Part shown: piece after piece, positions 17,881 through 26,977 of the stretch
Layout: each line of letters starts with the position of its first letter
Numbering within the stretch: the first letter of the stretch is position 1
Assembly: GCF_018332455.1 (NCBI RefSeq)
Contig: NZ_BOPZ01000003.1
Coordinates: 62,001 to 126,000, forward strand
Direction: 5' to 3'
From: Clostridium polyendosporum
GTDB lineage: Bacteria > Bacillota > Clostridia > Clostridiales > Clostridiaceae
DNA length: 64,000 nucleotides
Notes under the pieces: model-generated
What the model was told of the DNA's origin: nothing
The model's database searches: none
Seen by the model: the letters and a program-made list of their open reading frames with translations, nothing else
Program-made: the position numbers and the translations under genes

Positions 17881-18975
17881 TTGAATAGTAGGACAAGCAC
17901 TTTTATGACTCTTTTACTAACAATTATAATACTCTACTTTATTGTAAATCCAAAAATATGCATACAATCCGCACTTTCCGGTGCCCAATTATTTGTCAAT
18001 GCAATTTTGCCTTCATTATTTCCATTTATGGTTATATGTAACATGTTAATTGCTTTTGACGGAATAACAATTTACTCAAATGTATTAGGCCCTATATTAT
18101 GCAGGCCCTTAAAGCTAAGCAAGAATTGCAGCTTTGCAATCATAGCTAGTTTATTATGTGGATATCCTTTAGGAGCAAAGTATAGTGCTGAACTATATAA
18201 GAATGGATATATAACTAAAAATGAATTTAATAGATTACTAAATATAGCTTCAAATGCTGGCCCTCTTTTCATTCTAGGTTCTGTAGCAAGTTCAATGCTT
18301 AATAACATTTATTATGGTTATATAATACTTGCTGCTAATTACCTTTCTGCGTTCATAATAGGTTTAGTAACAGCAGAGAACAATCACGGGGTAACAATGG
18401 AATATAAAGGTAAAGTTCAAACAAAAAATCTCGGCGAGATAATGAAAAATGCCATCAGTGATGGCATAAATGGTATTCTTATGGTTGGTGGATATGTAAT
18501 AATCTTTTCAATTATTATTTCAATCCTTAAAAATAATGTCTTATCAACTATTATATCTACCTATTTTCTAGATGGAATTACCATTAATAGAGATTTAATA
18601 TCTGCATTTTTTCTTGGTATCATTGATTTAACTAATGGATGCTACATAATTACTTCAAGTAGTTTAGATATACCAATAAAATTATGCTTTCTAAGTTTTC
18701 TTTGTAGCTTTGGTAGTTTTTCAGTTATTGCTCAAACTAGCGCATTTTTTTACAAGTATGAAGTATCTCTATTAAAATATGTAGCCTATAAAATAATCCA
18801 GGGTATTATTGGTGCAATAATAACTTTTTTAGCATCAATATTCCTTCTAAATACGATACCAACTTTCAGTTCGACCCTAACTAACAGTACTATGATAGTA
18901 TCTGCACCATTCATCCTTTTACTAATACTAACAATTATAACGATAATAGCAAATAAATTACTTCATGCTTCTTAA
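17881..18975 (+). CDS. ylbJ: Sporulation integral membrane protein YlbJ
   Basis: Polytopic membrane protein made under sigma-E in Bacillus and needed for heat-resistant spores. Conserved segments include AILPSLFPFMVICNML, SLLCGYPLGAK, SNAGPLFILGSV and FSVIAQTSAFFY, with about eight membrane helices. The annotated TTG lacks a good ribosome binding site. The frame stays open upstream, and AGGGGGTG at 17805-17812 precedes an in-frame ATT at 17818 that would add a hydrophobic 21-residue segment; that may be the true start. The 3' end overlaps the convergent gene by 18 nt. Confidence 0.9.
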   Translation: MNSRTSTFMTLLLTIIILYFIVNPKICIQSALSGAQLFVNAILPSLFPFMVICNMLIAFDGITIYSNVLGPILCRPLKLSKNCSFAIIASLLCGYPLGAKYSAELYKNGYITKNEFNRLLNIASNAGPLFILGSVASSMLNNIYYGYIILAANYLSAFIIGLVTAENNHGVTMEYKGKVQTKNLGEIMKNAISDGINGILMVGGYVIIFSIIISILKNNVLSTIISTYFLDGITINRDLISAFFLGIIDLTNGCYIITSSSLDIPIKLCFLSFLCSFGSFSVIAQTSAFFYKYEVSLLKYVAYKIIQGIIGAIITFLASIFLLNTIPTFSSTLTNSTMIVSAPFILLLILTIITIIANKLLHAS

Positions 18976-19497
18976 CTCTTTTACATTTTCTCTTATTGTT
19001 GCAGAAGCTTTATTAAGGTTTTCTGAAAGTTCTACAGCAAACTTTTCTACATCTGTTTTTATTAACTTTAAACACTCATTTGTCTTATTATCTATTTCTT
19101 TCTCAAGTTGACATAAAACTTCATCAGCATAATCTCTTGCACCAAGTCTAATAGCTTTAGCTTCTCTTTGTGCTGAAGCTATTATTTCCTGTGCCTTAAT
19201 TCCAGCTTCCTTTACGATATCATGGTTTTCAACCTGTTTTTTTATCATTTCCATCGTTTGTTTCTTTACAGCTTCATATTCTTTTTGTGCTTCACCTAAA
19301 ATTCTCTCTCTTTCATTCATGACCCATTGAGCTTTCTTAAACTCATCAGGAAGATAGTTAATAATTTGATCTACTACCTCTAGAATTTCCTTTTTATCCA
19401 TTACAACCTTTCCCGTAATAGGTACTTTAGCTGAACTCTCTACTATATCCTGTAAATATTCTAGAAGTTCAATGATATTAACCTCTATTTTACTCAT
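18958..19497 (-). CDS. Coiled-coil protein linked to coaD (function unknown)
   Basis: The 179-residue, charged protein is mostly helical. It starts MSKIEVNIIELLEYLQDIVE, has EFKKAQWVMNERERILGEAQKEYE and a long coiled coil resembling ATP synthase subunit b or DivIVA-type stalks (IIASAQREAKAIRLGARDYAD). Clostridial genomes carry this gene next to coaD, often labelled ATPase-like without evidence. No membrane anchor or catalytic motif is visible. It begins 10 nt after coaD ends. Confidence 0.8.
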   Translation of the reverse strand: MSKIEVNIIELLEYLQDIVESSAKVPITGKVVMDKKEILEVVDQIINYLPDEFKKAQWVMNERERILGEAQKEYEAVKKQTMEMIKKQVENHDIVKEAGIKAQEIIASAQREAKAIRLGARDYADEVLCQLEKEIDNKTNECLKLIKTDVEKFAVELSENLNKASATIRENVKELRSMK

Positions 19498-19506
19498 GAT
19501 TTTCCA

Positions 19507-19989
19507 TTATTCCCCCTTTATCTTTTTTATTACATCAGGAATTATTTCATCAGGAACTAATTCCTTTATGCATCCCCCAAACTTTGCTACTTGTTTTACT
19601 GCTGAGCTACTTAAGTAAGAATACTGTGCATTAGTCATCATAAAAACTGTTTCTACCTCTGGATCTAACTTATTATTCATCAGTGCCATTTGAAACTCAT
19701 ATTCAAAATCTGATACTGCTCTTAAGCCTTTTAAAATAACATTAGCATTTTTTTCTTTCATAAAGTCTATAAGCAAACCATTAAAACTCTCTACCTTAAC
19801 ATTTTTATAATTCTTTGTAACTTTTTCAATCAGCTTAACTCTTTCATCTACGTTAAATAAACCCTTTTTTTCTACATTAACAAGCACAGCAACTATAAGT
19901 TCATCAAAAACCTTAGCTCCTCTTTCTATAATATCCAAATGTCCATTAGTTATAGGGTCAAAACTCCCAGGATATACGGCAATTTTCAT
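19507..19989 (-). CDS. coaD: Pantetheine-phosphate adenylyltransferase
   Basis: Fourth step of coenzyme A synthesis: adenylates 4'-phosphopantetheine. The 160-residue enzyme starts [21 protein letters not shown] with the TxGH nucleotidyltransferase motif, then [19 protein letters not shown] and [19 protein letters not shown]. It overlaps nothing but lies one nucleotide from rsmD, the same rsmD-coaD pair as ylbH-ylbI in Bacillus. Confidence 0.98.
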   Translation of the reverse strand: MKIAVYPGSFDPITNGHLDIIERGAKVFDELIVAVLVNVEKKGLFNVDERVKLIEKVTKNYKNVKVESFNGLLIDFMKEKNANVILKGLRAVSDFEYEFQMALMNNKLDPEVETVFMMTNAQYSYLSSSAVKQVAKFGGCIKELVPDEIIPDVIKKIKGE

Positions 19990-19990
19990 T

Positions 19991-20548
19991 TTAGTCCTCC
20001 TCTACTCTGTAGAAACAAACTGTTGTATTTCCATACTTTCTATGATTATAAAGTTTAATCTTGCTAGTACCTTCAAAAATCTCTTCACTTGTATCTATCT
20101 TCGCAACTATAATTCCATTTTCATCTAAAAGGTTTCTTTCTTCCACTATCTTTATAGCTTCTGGGATCATATTCTTTAGATATGGAGGATCTATAAATAT
20201 TATATCAAACACCTTATTTCTGTCTGCCATAGTTCTTAATGCACTATAAGCATCCGTATTTAAAGGATGACAGAAATCTTGGAATTTAAGATTTTCAATA
20301 TTCTGCTTTAATACTGGAAAAGTTATTGGACTTTTGTCTACAAGATAGCATTCTTTTGCTCCTCTACTTGCAGCCTCTAATCCTAAACTTCCGGTTCCTG
20401 AAAAGATATCTATTACTACTGCATCTGGAATATACCCTTGTATTATACTAAACATTGATTCCTTAATTCTGTCTAACGTAGGTCTTGTATCATAAGTTGG
20501 TGGTGATAGAAGTTTTCTTCCTTTTGCTTTTCCTGCAATTATTCTCAT
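19991..20548 (-). CDS. rsmD: 16S rRNA (guanine-966-N2)-methyltransferase RsmD
   Basis: Methylates G966 of 16S rRNA. The 185-residue protein has [31 protein letters not shown], the SAM-binding [20 protein letters not shown] and catalytic motif [11 protein letters not shown] (DPPY). First gene of the rsmD-coaD-coiled-coil unit. Confidence 0.96.
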   Translation of the reverse strand: MRIIAGKAKGRKLLSPPTYDTRPTLDRIKESMFSIIQGYIPDAVVIDIFSGTGSLGLEAASRGAKECYLVDKSPITFPVLKQNIENLKFQDFCHPLNTDAYSALRTMADRNKVFDIIFIDPPYLKNMIPEAIKIVEERNLLDENGIIVAKIDTSEEIFEGTSKIKLYNHRKYGNTTVCFYRVEED

Positions 20549-20701
20549 TTGTTTAATCCTCCTTTAACATACATAACATTTTACCATAATAGTCAAACTT
20601 AAACAATTATTTAATATTAGTTTATAATTAACTAATAATTTAACAACAGTTATTAAATATACTGATAGTTTATTAAATCCTTGAAAATTTAAGCTTGTTT
20701 T

Positions 20702-22735
20702 TTAATTAAAGCATATATATTTTGAGTTTCTTTCTAAGTTTTTTGATATTTCCTCAACTAAAGCAATATTAATACAATCTTTACTATCTATAACTCTATT
20801 TGCTTCTTGACTAGCACATTTTAATATCATCATATCTTCTATTATATCAGCAAGAAGCAGCCCTGAATCGCCATGTTGTTTAACACCAAACATTTCTCCA
20901 GTGCCCCTTAACTTTAAATCCTGTTCAGATATATAAAATCCATCTGTACTTTCAGTCATTATCATCATTCTTTTCTTAGTAATATTATTCTTTGCATTTG
21001 CAATTAAAATACAATATGATTGATATTCTCCTCTTCCTACTCTACCTCTTAATTGATGAAGTTGAGCTAATCCAAATCTCTCTGCATTTTCAATTATCAT
21101 TACACTAGCATTAGGAACATTTACACCAACTTCTATAACAGTTGTTGATATAATAGCTTTAACTTCACCACATTTAAATCTATTAATTATTTCTTCCTTT
21201 TCTTTACCACTCATTTTTCCATGAAGCATAGCAATTTCAATATCACTAAAATAAGTTTCCTTTAATTCATAAAAAAGCTTTTCTACAGAATTTAAGTTTC
21301 CTTTTTCATCTTCTTGGATTAAAGGACACACTATATATATTTGTCTACCTTTTTCAATTTCTTTCACAGCAATAGAGTAAGCTTTTGCTCTTAAATTATT
21401 TTGAAAAAATACTGTTTCTATTCTTTTTCTTCCTGGTGGAAGTTCATCAATTACCGAGACATCTAAATCACTATAAAGATAAAGAGCTAAAGTTCTTGGA
21501 ATTGGCGTCGCTGTCATAACTAGTACATCAGCTTCTTTGCTTTTATTAATAAGCTTACTTCTCTGCTCAACTCCAAATCTATGCTGCTCATCTGTTACCA
21601 CTAATCCAAGGTTTGCAAATTCTACATCATCTTGAATAAGAGCATGAGTACCTATAACAACAACAGGAGTTCCGTTCTTAATAATCTCTTTTATTCTTCT
21701 TTTTTCTGCTAAAGATGTATTTCCAGTTAATTGTTCAATATTAATATTAAAACCTTTAAAAATCTTTAATGCTTCTTTATAGTGTTGAGAAGCTAATATT
21801 TCAGTAGGAACCATTAATGCTACCTGGTAACCATTCATATAAACATTAAACATAGCGATAAGCGCAATAATAGTTTTTCCACTCCCTACATCTCCTTGTA
21901 CCAATCTATTCATTGGATATGGACGCTTTTGATCCATAAGAATCTCTCGTATAACTCTAGTTTGAGCAGTAGTTAACTGGAAAGGCAATGAATTTTTTAA
22001 GTCTTTTAACTCTTCTGCCATCTTAAATTCAATACCACTTTTAACTTCTTTTATATGCTTCTTAACAAGTAATAACTTCATGGAATATGTAAAAAGTTCT
22101 TGAAACTTCAACCTTGCTATAGCTCTTTCTAAACCTTCCTTATAGCTTGGAAAATGGATATTCCTAATGGCATCATCTAAAGATACAAGATTATATTTTT
22201 CAATAAGGTAATATGGAAAATTCTCAGTTATTTTTATTTTATCCAATACCTGATGAATCAGTTTTGATATTATCTTATTAGTTAAATCATTTTTTAATGA
22301 ATACTTAGGAACTATTTCATTTTTAATAGCATCATTACAGGCGATAATAGGATTAATTATCTCAAGTGTATTTTTTTCTTTTTTAAATTTTCCCATTAAA
22401 TTATAATTTTCACCTGCTCTAAAATTATTTTTTATATAGGGCTGATTAAACCACTTTGCAATTACTTTGTGCCCCATATATTCAAAATTTAAGGTAGTTA
22501 ATCTTTTCCCTGTTTTTGTTCTAAAATCTTTCTCAAAGCATATTGCTTTACATGTTAAGATTTGTTTTTCATCATCCACAATCTCATCAAAAGTACTGTT
22601 ACCAGTTACAAATTCATAATCTTTTGGAAAGTATAGTAATAAATCTAGTACTGTAAATATTCCTGTCTTATTTAATTTTTCCTCTAATTTTAAACCAACA
22701 CCTCTTATACTACTTACTTCGCTATATATATTCAT
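20702..22735 (-). CDS. recG: ATP-dependent DNA helicase RecG
   Basis: Remodels stalled replication forks and Holliday junctions. The 677-residue protein has the N-terminal wedge OB-fold, then superfamily-2 motifs: VQGDVGSGKTIIA (I), VTDEQHRFGVEQR (II, DEQH), MTATPIPRTLAL (III), AQLHQLRGRVGRG (VI). It follows the FakA-like gene but is separated from it by a terminator and a repeat copy. Confidence 0.97.
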   Translation of the reverse strand: MNIYSEVSSIRGVGLKLEEKLNKTGIFTVLDLLLYFPKDYEFVTGNSTFDEIVDDEKQILTCKAICFEKDFRTKTGKRLTTLNFEYMGHKVIAKWFNQPYIKNNFRAGENYNLMGKFKKEKNTLEIINPIIACNDAIKNEIVPKYSLKNDLTNKIISKLIHQVLDKIKITENFPYYLIEKYNLVSLDDAIRNIHFPSYKEGLERAIARLKFQELFTYSMKLLLVKKHIKEVKSGIEFKMAEELKDLKNSLPFQLTTAQTRVIREILMDQKRPYPMNRLVQGDVGSGKTIIALIAMFNVYMNGYQVALMVPTEILASQHYKEALKIFKGFNINIEQLTGNTSLAEKRRIKEIIKNGTPVVVIGTHALIQDDVEFANLGLVVTDEQHRFGVEQRSKLINKSKEADVLVMTATPIPRTLALYLYSDLDVSVIDELPPGRKRIETVFFQNNLRAKAYSIAVKEIEKGRQIYIVCPLIQEDEKGNLNSVEKLFYELKETYFSDIEIAMLHGKMSGKEKEEIINRFKCGEVKAIISTTVIEVGVNVPNASVMIIENAERFGLAQLHQLRGRVGRGEYQSYCILIANAKNNITKKRMMIMTESTDGFYISEQDLKLRGTGEMFGVKQHGDSGLLLADIIEDMMILKCASQEANRVIDSKDCINIALVEEISKNLERNSKYICFN

Positions 22736-22782
22736 TAAATCACCTCTAACGCAGAATAAACCTTAGCAGACATAGAGCCTAT

Positions 22783-22823
22783 TCAATTTTAGCCAGATTT
22801 CACTTTGTGAAATGGCATCAAAT
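22783..22823 (+). repeat. Dispersed palindromic repeat, copy 2
   Basis: TCAATTTTAGCCAGATTT followed by CACTTTGTGAAATGGCATC. This is the most complete copy of the family, lying between the FakA-gene terminator and recG. Confidence 0.75.
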
Positions 22824-22853
22824 AAAGAAAAAGCGACAAAGCCGCTTTTTTAT
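22823..22853 (-). terminator. Terminator after the FakA-like gene
   Basis: Stem AAAAGCGGC/GTCGCTTTT with a short loop, flanked by A and T runs, overlaps the stop codon at 22850. Confidence 0.75.
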
Positions 22854-24496
22854 TCAACAGAAATAATGAAGTAGTATAATGGTTGCTCACCCTTATAACA
22901 CTGAACATCAATATCGCTATACTTTTCTTCAATGTTAGTAAAAAAGACATCAACTTCTTCTTCTTTACAATCTTGACCGTAAAACAACGTGATTAATTCA
23001 CTTTCATCATCTATCATTTCATCAAGTACTTTTTCCAGAACATCAAAAACGTCTTCTCCAACTTCCTTTATTTCTCCCTCAATTAATCCAAGAATATTAC
23101 CTTCTTTGATTACAACTCCATCCATTTCAGTATCTCTTACAGCATAAGTGATAGATCCTGTTTTAACCATATCTGTAGCACTTGTTAACTCTTCCACATT
23201 CTCTTCCACATCAGCTTCGGGATTAAACGTGGTTATACAAGTAATACCTTGAGGTATAGTTTTAGTTGGTATAACTCTGATATCTTTGTCTGATACATCT
23301 GCAGCTTGGTTTGCTGACATTATTATATTTTTGTTATTAGGTAATACAAATATATGCTCTGCATTTAACCTGTTTATACAATCTAAAATATCCTGAGTGC
23401 TTGGATTCATCGTCTGACCACCTTCAATAACATAATCAACGCCTAAATCCTTAAATATATTCTTTATACCTTCTCCCATAGCAACTGCAATAAACGCATA
23501 TCTTTTTAATTCTTGATAACTATCTTCTACTGCTGCTGTTTTTTCTTCTATAGCAAATTCATGTACACTTTCACTTAATAGACTTCTATGTTCTTCTCTC
23601 ATATTATCAATTTTTATTTTTGACAATTCACCTAATTGTATAGCTTTAGATAAAACTATACCTGGATCATTTGTATGAATATGCACTTTTATGACATCAT
23701 CGTATCCTACAACAATAATTGAATCTCCATGTAATTCTAAGTCATTTTTAAATTGAGTTACTTTTTTGCTATCACCTAGAATTATAAATTCTGTACAATA
23801 ACCAAACTTAATATCCTGAGTATTATAATTATTTATTACTGAGACCGTATTAGCTATTGATTTATCTGTAGTTAAAACCTCTATATTATCTCTAAGCACT
23901 TCCATAATACCTTCAAATATAATTATTAGCCCCATTCCTCCAGAATCTACAACTCCAGCTTTTTTTAAAGGAGGAAGCATCTCTGGAGTTCTATCAAGCA
24001 TTATTTTACTTTGTTTGTATACGCTATCCATTAATTCAGTAATATCATCCGTACAACAATTTACTGCAGTCTCTGCTGCAGTCTTTATTATCGTAAGTAT
24101 AGTGCCTTCTGTTGGTCTCATTACAGCTTTATAAGCTGATTTACACCCTTCCCTTAAAGCATTTGCAAACTCTTGTGAATCAGCCTCTACCTTATTTTCT
24201 AACCCTTTGGAAATTCCTCTTAAAATTTGCGAAAGAATAACTCCAGAGTTTCCTCTAGCCCCCATCAAAGCACCTTTTGCAAATTTTCTTGATATCTCAC
24301 CTATAGATAAATGCTTTGAATTTTCAATTTCTTTAACTGCGGCTCTAAGAGTCATTGACATATTTGTTCCAGTATCTCCATCTGGTACTGGAAATACATT
24401 TAAGGAGTTAACAAAACTACTTTTCTCTTTTAGCTTATTACTACCATTAACCATCATATTATAAAAAGTTTCGCCACTCAACTTCGTATGTTGCAT
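22850..24496 (-). CDS. DAK2-domain fatty acid kinase-like protein (YloV/FakA)
   Basis: The 548-residue protein has the N-terminal DAK2 kinase domain (NVFPVPDGDTGTNMSMTL near residue 31, ARGNSGVILSQILRG near 79) and the C-terminal DegV-like half (NIFKDLGVDYVIEGGQTMNPST). In staphylococci FakA phosphorylates fatty acids bound to FakB (DegV) proteins. No FakB is in the window. It forms a two-gene unit with asp23, as yloU-yloV in Bacillus. Confidence 0.92.
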   Translation of the reverse strand: MQHTKLSGETFYNMMVNGSNKLKEKSSFVNSLNVFPVPDGDTGTNMSMTLRAAVKEIENSKHLSIGEISRKFAKGALMGARGNSGVILSQILRGISKGLENKVEADSQEFANALREGCKSAYKAVMRPTEGTILTIIKTAAETAVNCCTDDITELMDSVYKQSKIMLDRTPEMLPPLKKAGVVDSGGMGLIIIFEGIMEVLRDNIEVLTTDKSIANTVSVINNYNTQDIKFGYCTEFIILGDSKKVTQFKNDLELHGDSIIVVGYDDVIKVHIHTNDPGIVLSKAIQLGELSKIKIDNMREEHRSLLSESVHEFAIEEKTAAVEDSYQELKRYAFIAVAMGEGIKNIFKDLGVDYVIEGGQTMNPSTQDILDCINRLNAEHIFVLPNNKNIIMSANQAADVSDKDIRVIPTKTIPQGITCITTFNPEADVEENVEELTSATDMVKTGSITYAVRDTEMDGVVIKEGNILGLIEGEIKEVGEDVFDVLEKVLDEMIDDESELITLFYGQDCKEEEVDVFFTNIEEKYSDIDVQCYKGEQPLYYFIISVE

Positions 24497-24508
24497 TAAT
24501 GTTACCTC

Positions 24509-24856
24509 CTAGACTCTTACAGCTTGAACGTTAACAGTAACTGCTGACACCTTTAGTCCAGTATGATTTTCAACATTATATCTTACTTTTTGAATTACAT
24601 TGTTAGCAATTACAGAGATTTTTGTACCATACTCTACCATAACAAAAAGCTCTATAACAAGTTTTTCATCCTTGAAGCTTATCTTTACTCCTTTACCTAA
24701 ATTTTCGACCCTCATAAGCTCCCAAAAGCCATCAGTAGCGCTTTTTGATACCATACCAACGATACCATAACACTCCATAGTAGATAATCCAACAATTTTT
24801 GCAATCACTTCTTCAGAATATGTTATATTTCCAAGTTCATTTGAAATTCCTAACAT
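24509..24856 (-). CDS. Asp23/Gls24 family envelope-stress protein
   Basis: The 115-residue protein begins MLGISNELGNITYSEEVIAKIVGLSTMEC-like Asp23 fold and ends VSAVTVNVQAVRV. Homologues (YloU, Asp23) are abundant, membrane-associated and linked to cell-envelope stress. It lies 12 nt before the FakA-like gene, a widely conserved pairing consistent with lipid/envelope functions. Divergent from rpmB. Confidence 0.9.
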   Translation of the reverse strand: MLGISNELGNITYSEEVIAKIVGLSTMECYGIVGMVSKSATDGFWELMRVENLGKGVKISFKDEKLVIELFVMVEYGTKISVIANNVIQKVRYNVENHTGLKVSAVTVNVQAVRV

Positions 24857-24969
24857 AAATATTCCTCCTCAATTATATCCATTAAATATATTCTATATTA
24901 AATAGGAATATTATTCAAGAATCATATAGCATGCTTAATATTTATTGCAATATTATTTTTATATTTTAC

Positions 24970-24999
24970 TTGCATAAATTATACATAATGTGATAGAAT
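24970..24999 (+). promoter_or_regulatory. Sigma-A promoter for rpmB
   Basis: TTGCAT, an 18-bp spacer and TAGAAT, about 50 nt upstream of the rpmB start. Confidence 0.55.
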
Positions 25000-25052
25000 A
25001 TTATCTGTCCTATTGAAGAGTTTTATCTTCAGAGTCAAGGAGGTGTTTTCAG

Positions 25053-25244
25053 GTGTCAAGAAGATGCGAAATATGCGATAAAGGTGTTATTTCAGGAGTA
25101 CAATACAGCCACTCACACAGACAAACAAAGAGAAAATGGGCTCCAAACATAAAGAAAGTTAAAGCTATCGTAAACGGAACGCCAAAAACTGTTCACGTTT
25201 GTACAAGATGCTTACGCTCAGGCAAAGTTCAAAGAGCTATATAA
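25053..25244 (+). CDS. rpmB: 50S ribosomal protein L28
   Basis: The 63-residue product carries two cysteine pairs (CEICDKG and CTRCLRSG) of the zinc-ribbon L28 type plus QYSHSHRQTKRKW. It starts at GTG seven nucleotides after AAGGAGGTG; no ATG alternative fits. It is the only isolated plus-strand ribosomal gene here, as in Bacillus where rpmB is divergent from its neighbours. Confidence 0.97.
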   Translation: MSRRCEICDKGVISGVQYSHSHRQTKRKWAPNIKKVKAIVNGTPKTVHVCTRCLRSGKVQRAI

Positions 25245-25253
25245 TGTTTCTTT

Positions 25254-25289
25254 AAAATGCAATTGTATTTAAAACAATTGCATTTTTTC
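25254..25289 (+). terminator. Terminator after rpmB
   Basis: AAATGCAATTGT, 7-nt loop, ACAATTGCATTTTTT: a 12-bp stem with T run directly behind the stop codon. Confidence 0.9.
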
Positions 25290-25292
25290 TTG

Positions 25293-25330
25293 GCTAAAAC
25301 TGAGTAGGTTGATACATACTCAGTTTTAGC
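25293..25330. terminator. Second tandem hairpin after rpmB
   Basis: Perfect 14-bp stem GCTAAAACTGAGTA/TACTCAGTTTTAGC with a 10-nt loop, but no T run of its own on plus. The function may be a backup terminator, an RNA 3' end or a protein-binding palindrome. Confidence 0.5.
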
Positions 25331-25333
25331 AAT

Positions 25334-25366
25334 AAAAAAGCATGCAGAACTACTGCATGCTTTTTT
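25334..25366. terminator. Bidirectional terminator between rpmB and spoVM
   Basis: AAAAAAGCATGCAG, loop AACTA, CTGCATGCTTTTTT: symmetric, with T runs on both strands, so it ends spoVM on minus and rpmB readthrough on plus. Confidence 0.85.
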
Positions 25367-25398
25367 ACTCTTGATAATTTTTACTTTTCCTATGTAAG

Positions 25399-25476
25399 TT
25401 ATTTATTATCTTTTCTTACAAATAACCTTATAATGCAAGATAAAAATTTAGGCAATTTAAAAGCAATAATTTTCAT
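25399..25476 (-). CDS. spoVM: Stage V sporulation protein M (25 aa)
   Basis: Amphipathic-helix peptide that recognises the convex forespore membrane and anchors SpoIVA for coat and cortex assembly. The frame begins ATG seven nucleotides after AAAGGAG and encodes MKIIAFKLPKFLSCIIRLF then VRKDNK. Bacillus SpoVM (26 residues) shares the KLPKFL core with the helix-kinking proline at the same position and a basic tail. It lies between rpmB and thiN, exactly where Bacillus has it. Its partner gene spoIVA is also in this window. Too short for usual gene callers. Confidence 0.9.
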   Translation of the reverse strand: MKIIAFKLPKFLSCIIRLFVRKDNK

Positions 25477-25632
25477 ATTTTACACTCCTTTATTATTAAA
25501 GTCTCAGTTACTTATTATTAATTAATCATTTAAAAAAAAGTCCAATAAGATAAGCTATAATCAATCTTTTCTCTAAAATGAACTCATAGTAATAAATGTT
25601 AATAGTATTTAGAAAAACCATATAATGGGCAA

Positions 25633-25693
25633 TAAAAAATCACCAATAAGTTGCTTTGCTATTATTTTATGCAATAGTCAACTTATTGGTGAC
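25633..25693 (-). terminator. Terminator after thiN
   Basis: Perfect 14-bp arms TCACCAATAAGTTG and CAACTTATTGGTGA separated by 25 nt, followed on minus by TTTTTTATT. Confidence 0.8.
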
Positions 25694-25695
25694 AA

Positions 25696-26325
25696 TTAAT
25701 CTCTTGAATATATAACTAATAATTTTCCAGATAGGAAATCTACTTCTATAGGGGTATTTATGAATTCATTTGATACTGTTCTGCTATCCCCTATTTTCAA
25801 ATCATATTCCTTAAGGGGATACTTTGCACCCTCTATAGATAATTTTTTCACTACATCACCATAACACTGAAAGGAAATTGTTTGTCCATAATTACCACAT
25901 AAAGTAGTCTTACCTTCTACTAAAAAAATAGTATTATTATCATCTTTTATTTTAGCCCTTTTATTTAATTCTAACGCTTTTCTTAATAACCCTAAATTTC
26001 CTAAAACATGATCTAATCTAGAGCCAGTACAACCAAGTAATACTATTTCTTCTGAACCTTTTTCTATAGCTCTATTAAAAGCCAGTTCGCTATCTGTATA
26101 ATCCTTTTCTGGCAAGAACTTCACCATTTCCACATCTCGAAAGTAATCTATAACTATTTTATCAGCAGAATCAAAATCACCTATTAAAATATGCGGCATT
26201 ACTCCATATTCGTAAAATACCTCAGCGCCTCTATCTGCTGCAATTAAGCAATCTGCATTCTTAATTTCACTTAAGAAAAGCTCCTTTGATGGCATTTTTC
26301 CTCCAGCAACAATGACACTTTTCAT
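25696..26325 (-). CDS. thiN: Thiamine pyrophosphokinase
   Basis: Transfers pyrophosphate from ATP to thiamine to make thiamine diphosphate. The 209-residue protein shows IAADRGAEVFYEYGVMPH, IGDFDSAD, LPEKDYTDSELAFNRA and LGCTGSRLDHVLGNL, the full ThiN signature. It begins one nucleotide after rpe ends; rsgA-rpe-thiN is one unit. Confidence 0.96.
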   Translation of the reverse strand: MKSVIVAGGKMPSKELFLSEIKNADCLIAADRGAEVFYEYGVMPHILIGDFDSADKIVIDYFRDVEMVKFLPEKDYTDSELAFNRAIEKGSEEIVLLGCTGSRLDHVLGNLGLLRKALELNKRAKIKDDNNTIFLVEGKTTLCGNYGQTISFQCYGDVVKKLSIEGAKYPLKEYDLKIGDSRTVSNEFINTPIEVDFLSGKLLVIYSRD

Positions 26326-26326
26326 A

Positions 26327-26977
26327 CTAAATACCTCTTTTTAACGCTTCCATATTTTCTTCTATCTTGTCACCATTAAATACAGCTGAACCTGCCACTA
26401 TAACATTAGCACCAGCTTCGACTACCTTATTTATATTAGTGGTATCAATACCTCCATCTACTTGAATTAAAATTTCTTTTCCAATATCTGAAGCCATATT
26501 TTTAATCTCTCTAATCTTATTAAGAGAATAATCAATAAATTTTTGTCCTCCAAAACCAGGATTAACTGACATGATAAGAACCATATCTAATGATGATAAT
26601 ATGTCTTTTAAAACTACTGTTGAAGTTCCTGGATTTATTGCTACTCCAGCTAATTTACCTTTACTCTTTATGTAATTTATAGTTCTATCAATATGTCTAT
26701 CTGCTTCATAATGTACTGTTATCATATCAGCACCACTATCAATAAATTCATCTATAAACCTTGATGGTTCTTCTATCATTAGATGTACATCAAATATTTT
26801 TTTAGTAATAGGTCTTAATGCTTTCATTATTGGAAATGCAAAAGAAATATTCGGAACAAACTTTCCATCCATTACATCAATATGAATGAATTCTGCCCCT
26901 GCTTCGTCTATTCTCTTAATTTGTTCTCCTAATCTAGCAAAATCTGCTGAAAGTATTGAAGGTGATAATTTTACCAT
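26327..26977 (-). CDS. rpe: Ribulose-phosphate 3-epimerase
   Basis: Pentose phosphate pathway epimerase (ribulose-5-P to xylulose-5-P). The 216-residue TIM barrel has [55 protein letters not shown] and DGGIDTTNI; metal ligands His and Asp are present. It overlaps the end of rsgA by 7 nt. Confidence 0.98.
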   Translation of the reverse strand: MVKLSPSILSADFARLGEQIKRIDEAGAEFIHIDVMDGKFVPNISFAFPIMKALRPITKKIFDVHLMIEEPSRFIDEFIDSGADMITVHYEADRHIDRTINYIKSKGKLAGVAINPGTSTVVLKDILSSLDMVLIMSVNPGFGGQKFIDYSLNKIREIKNMASDIGKEILIQVDGGIDTTNINKVVEAGANVIVAGSAVFNGDKIEENMEALKRGI

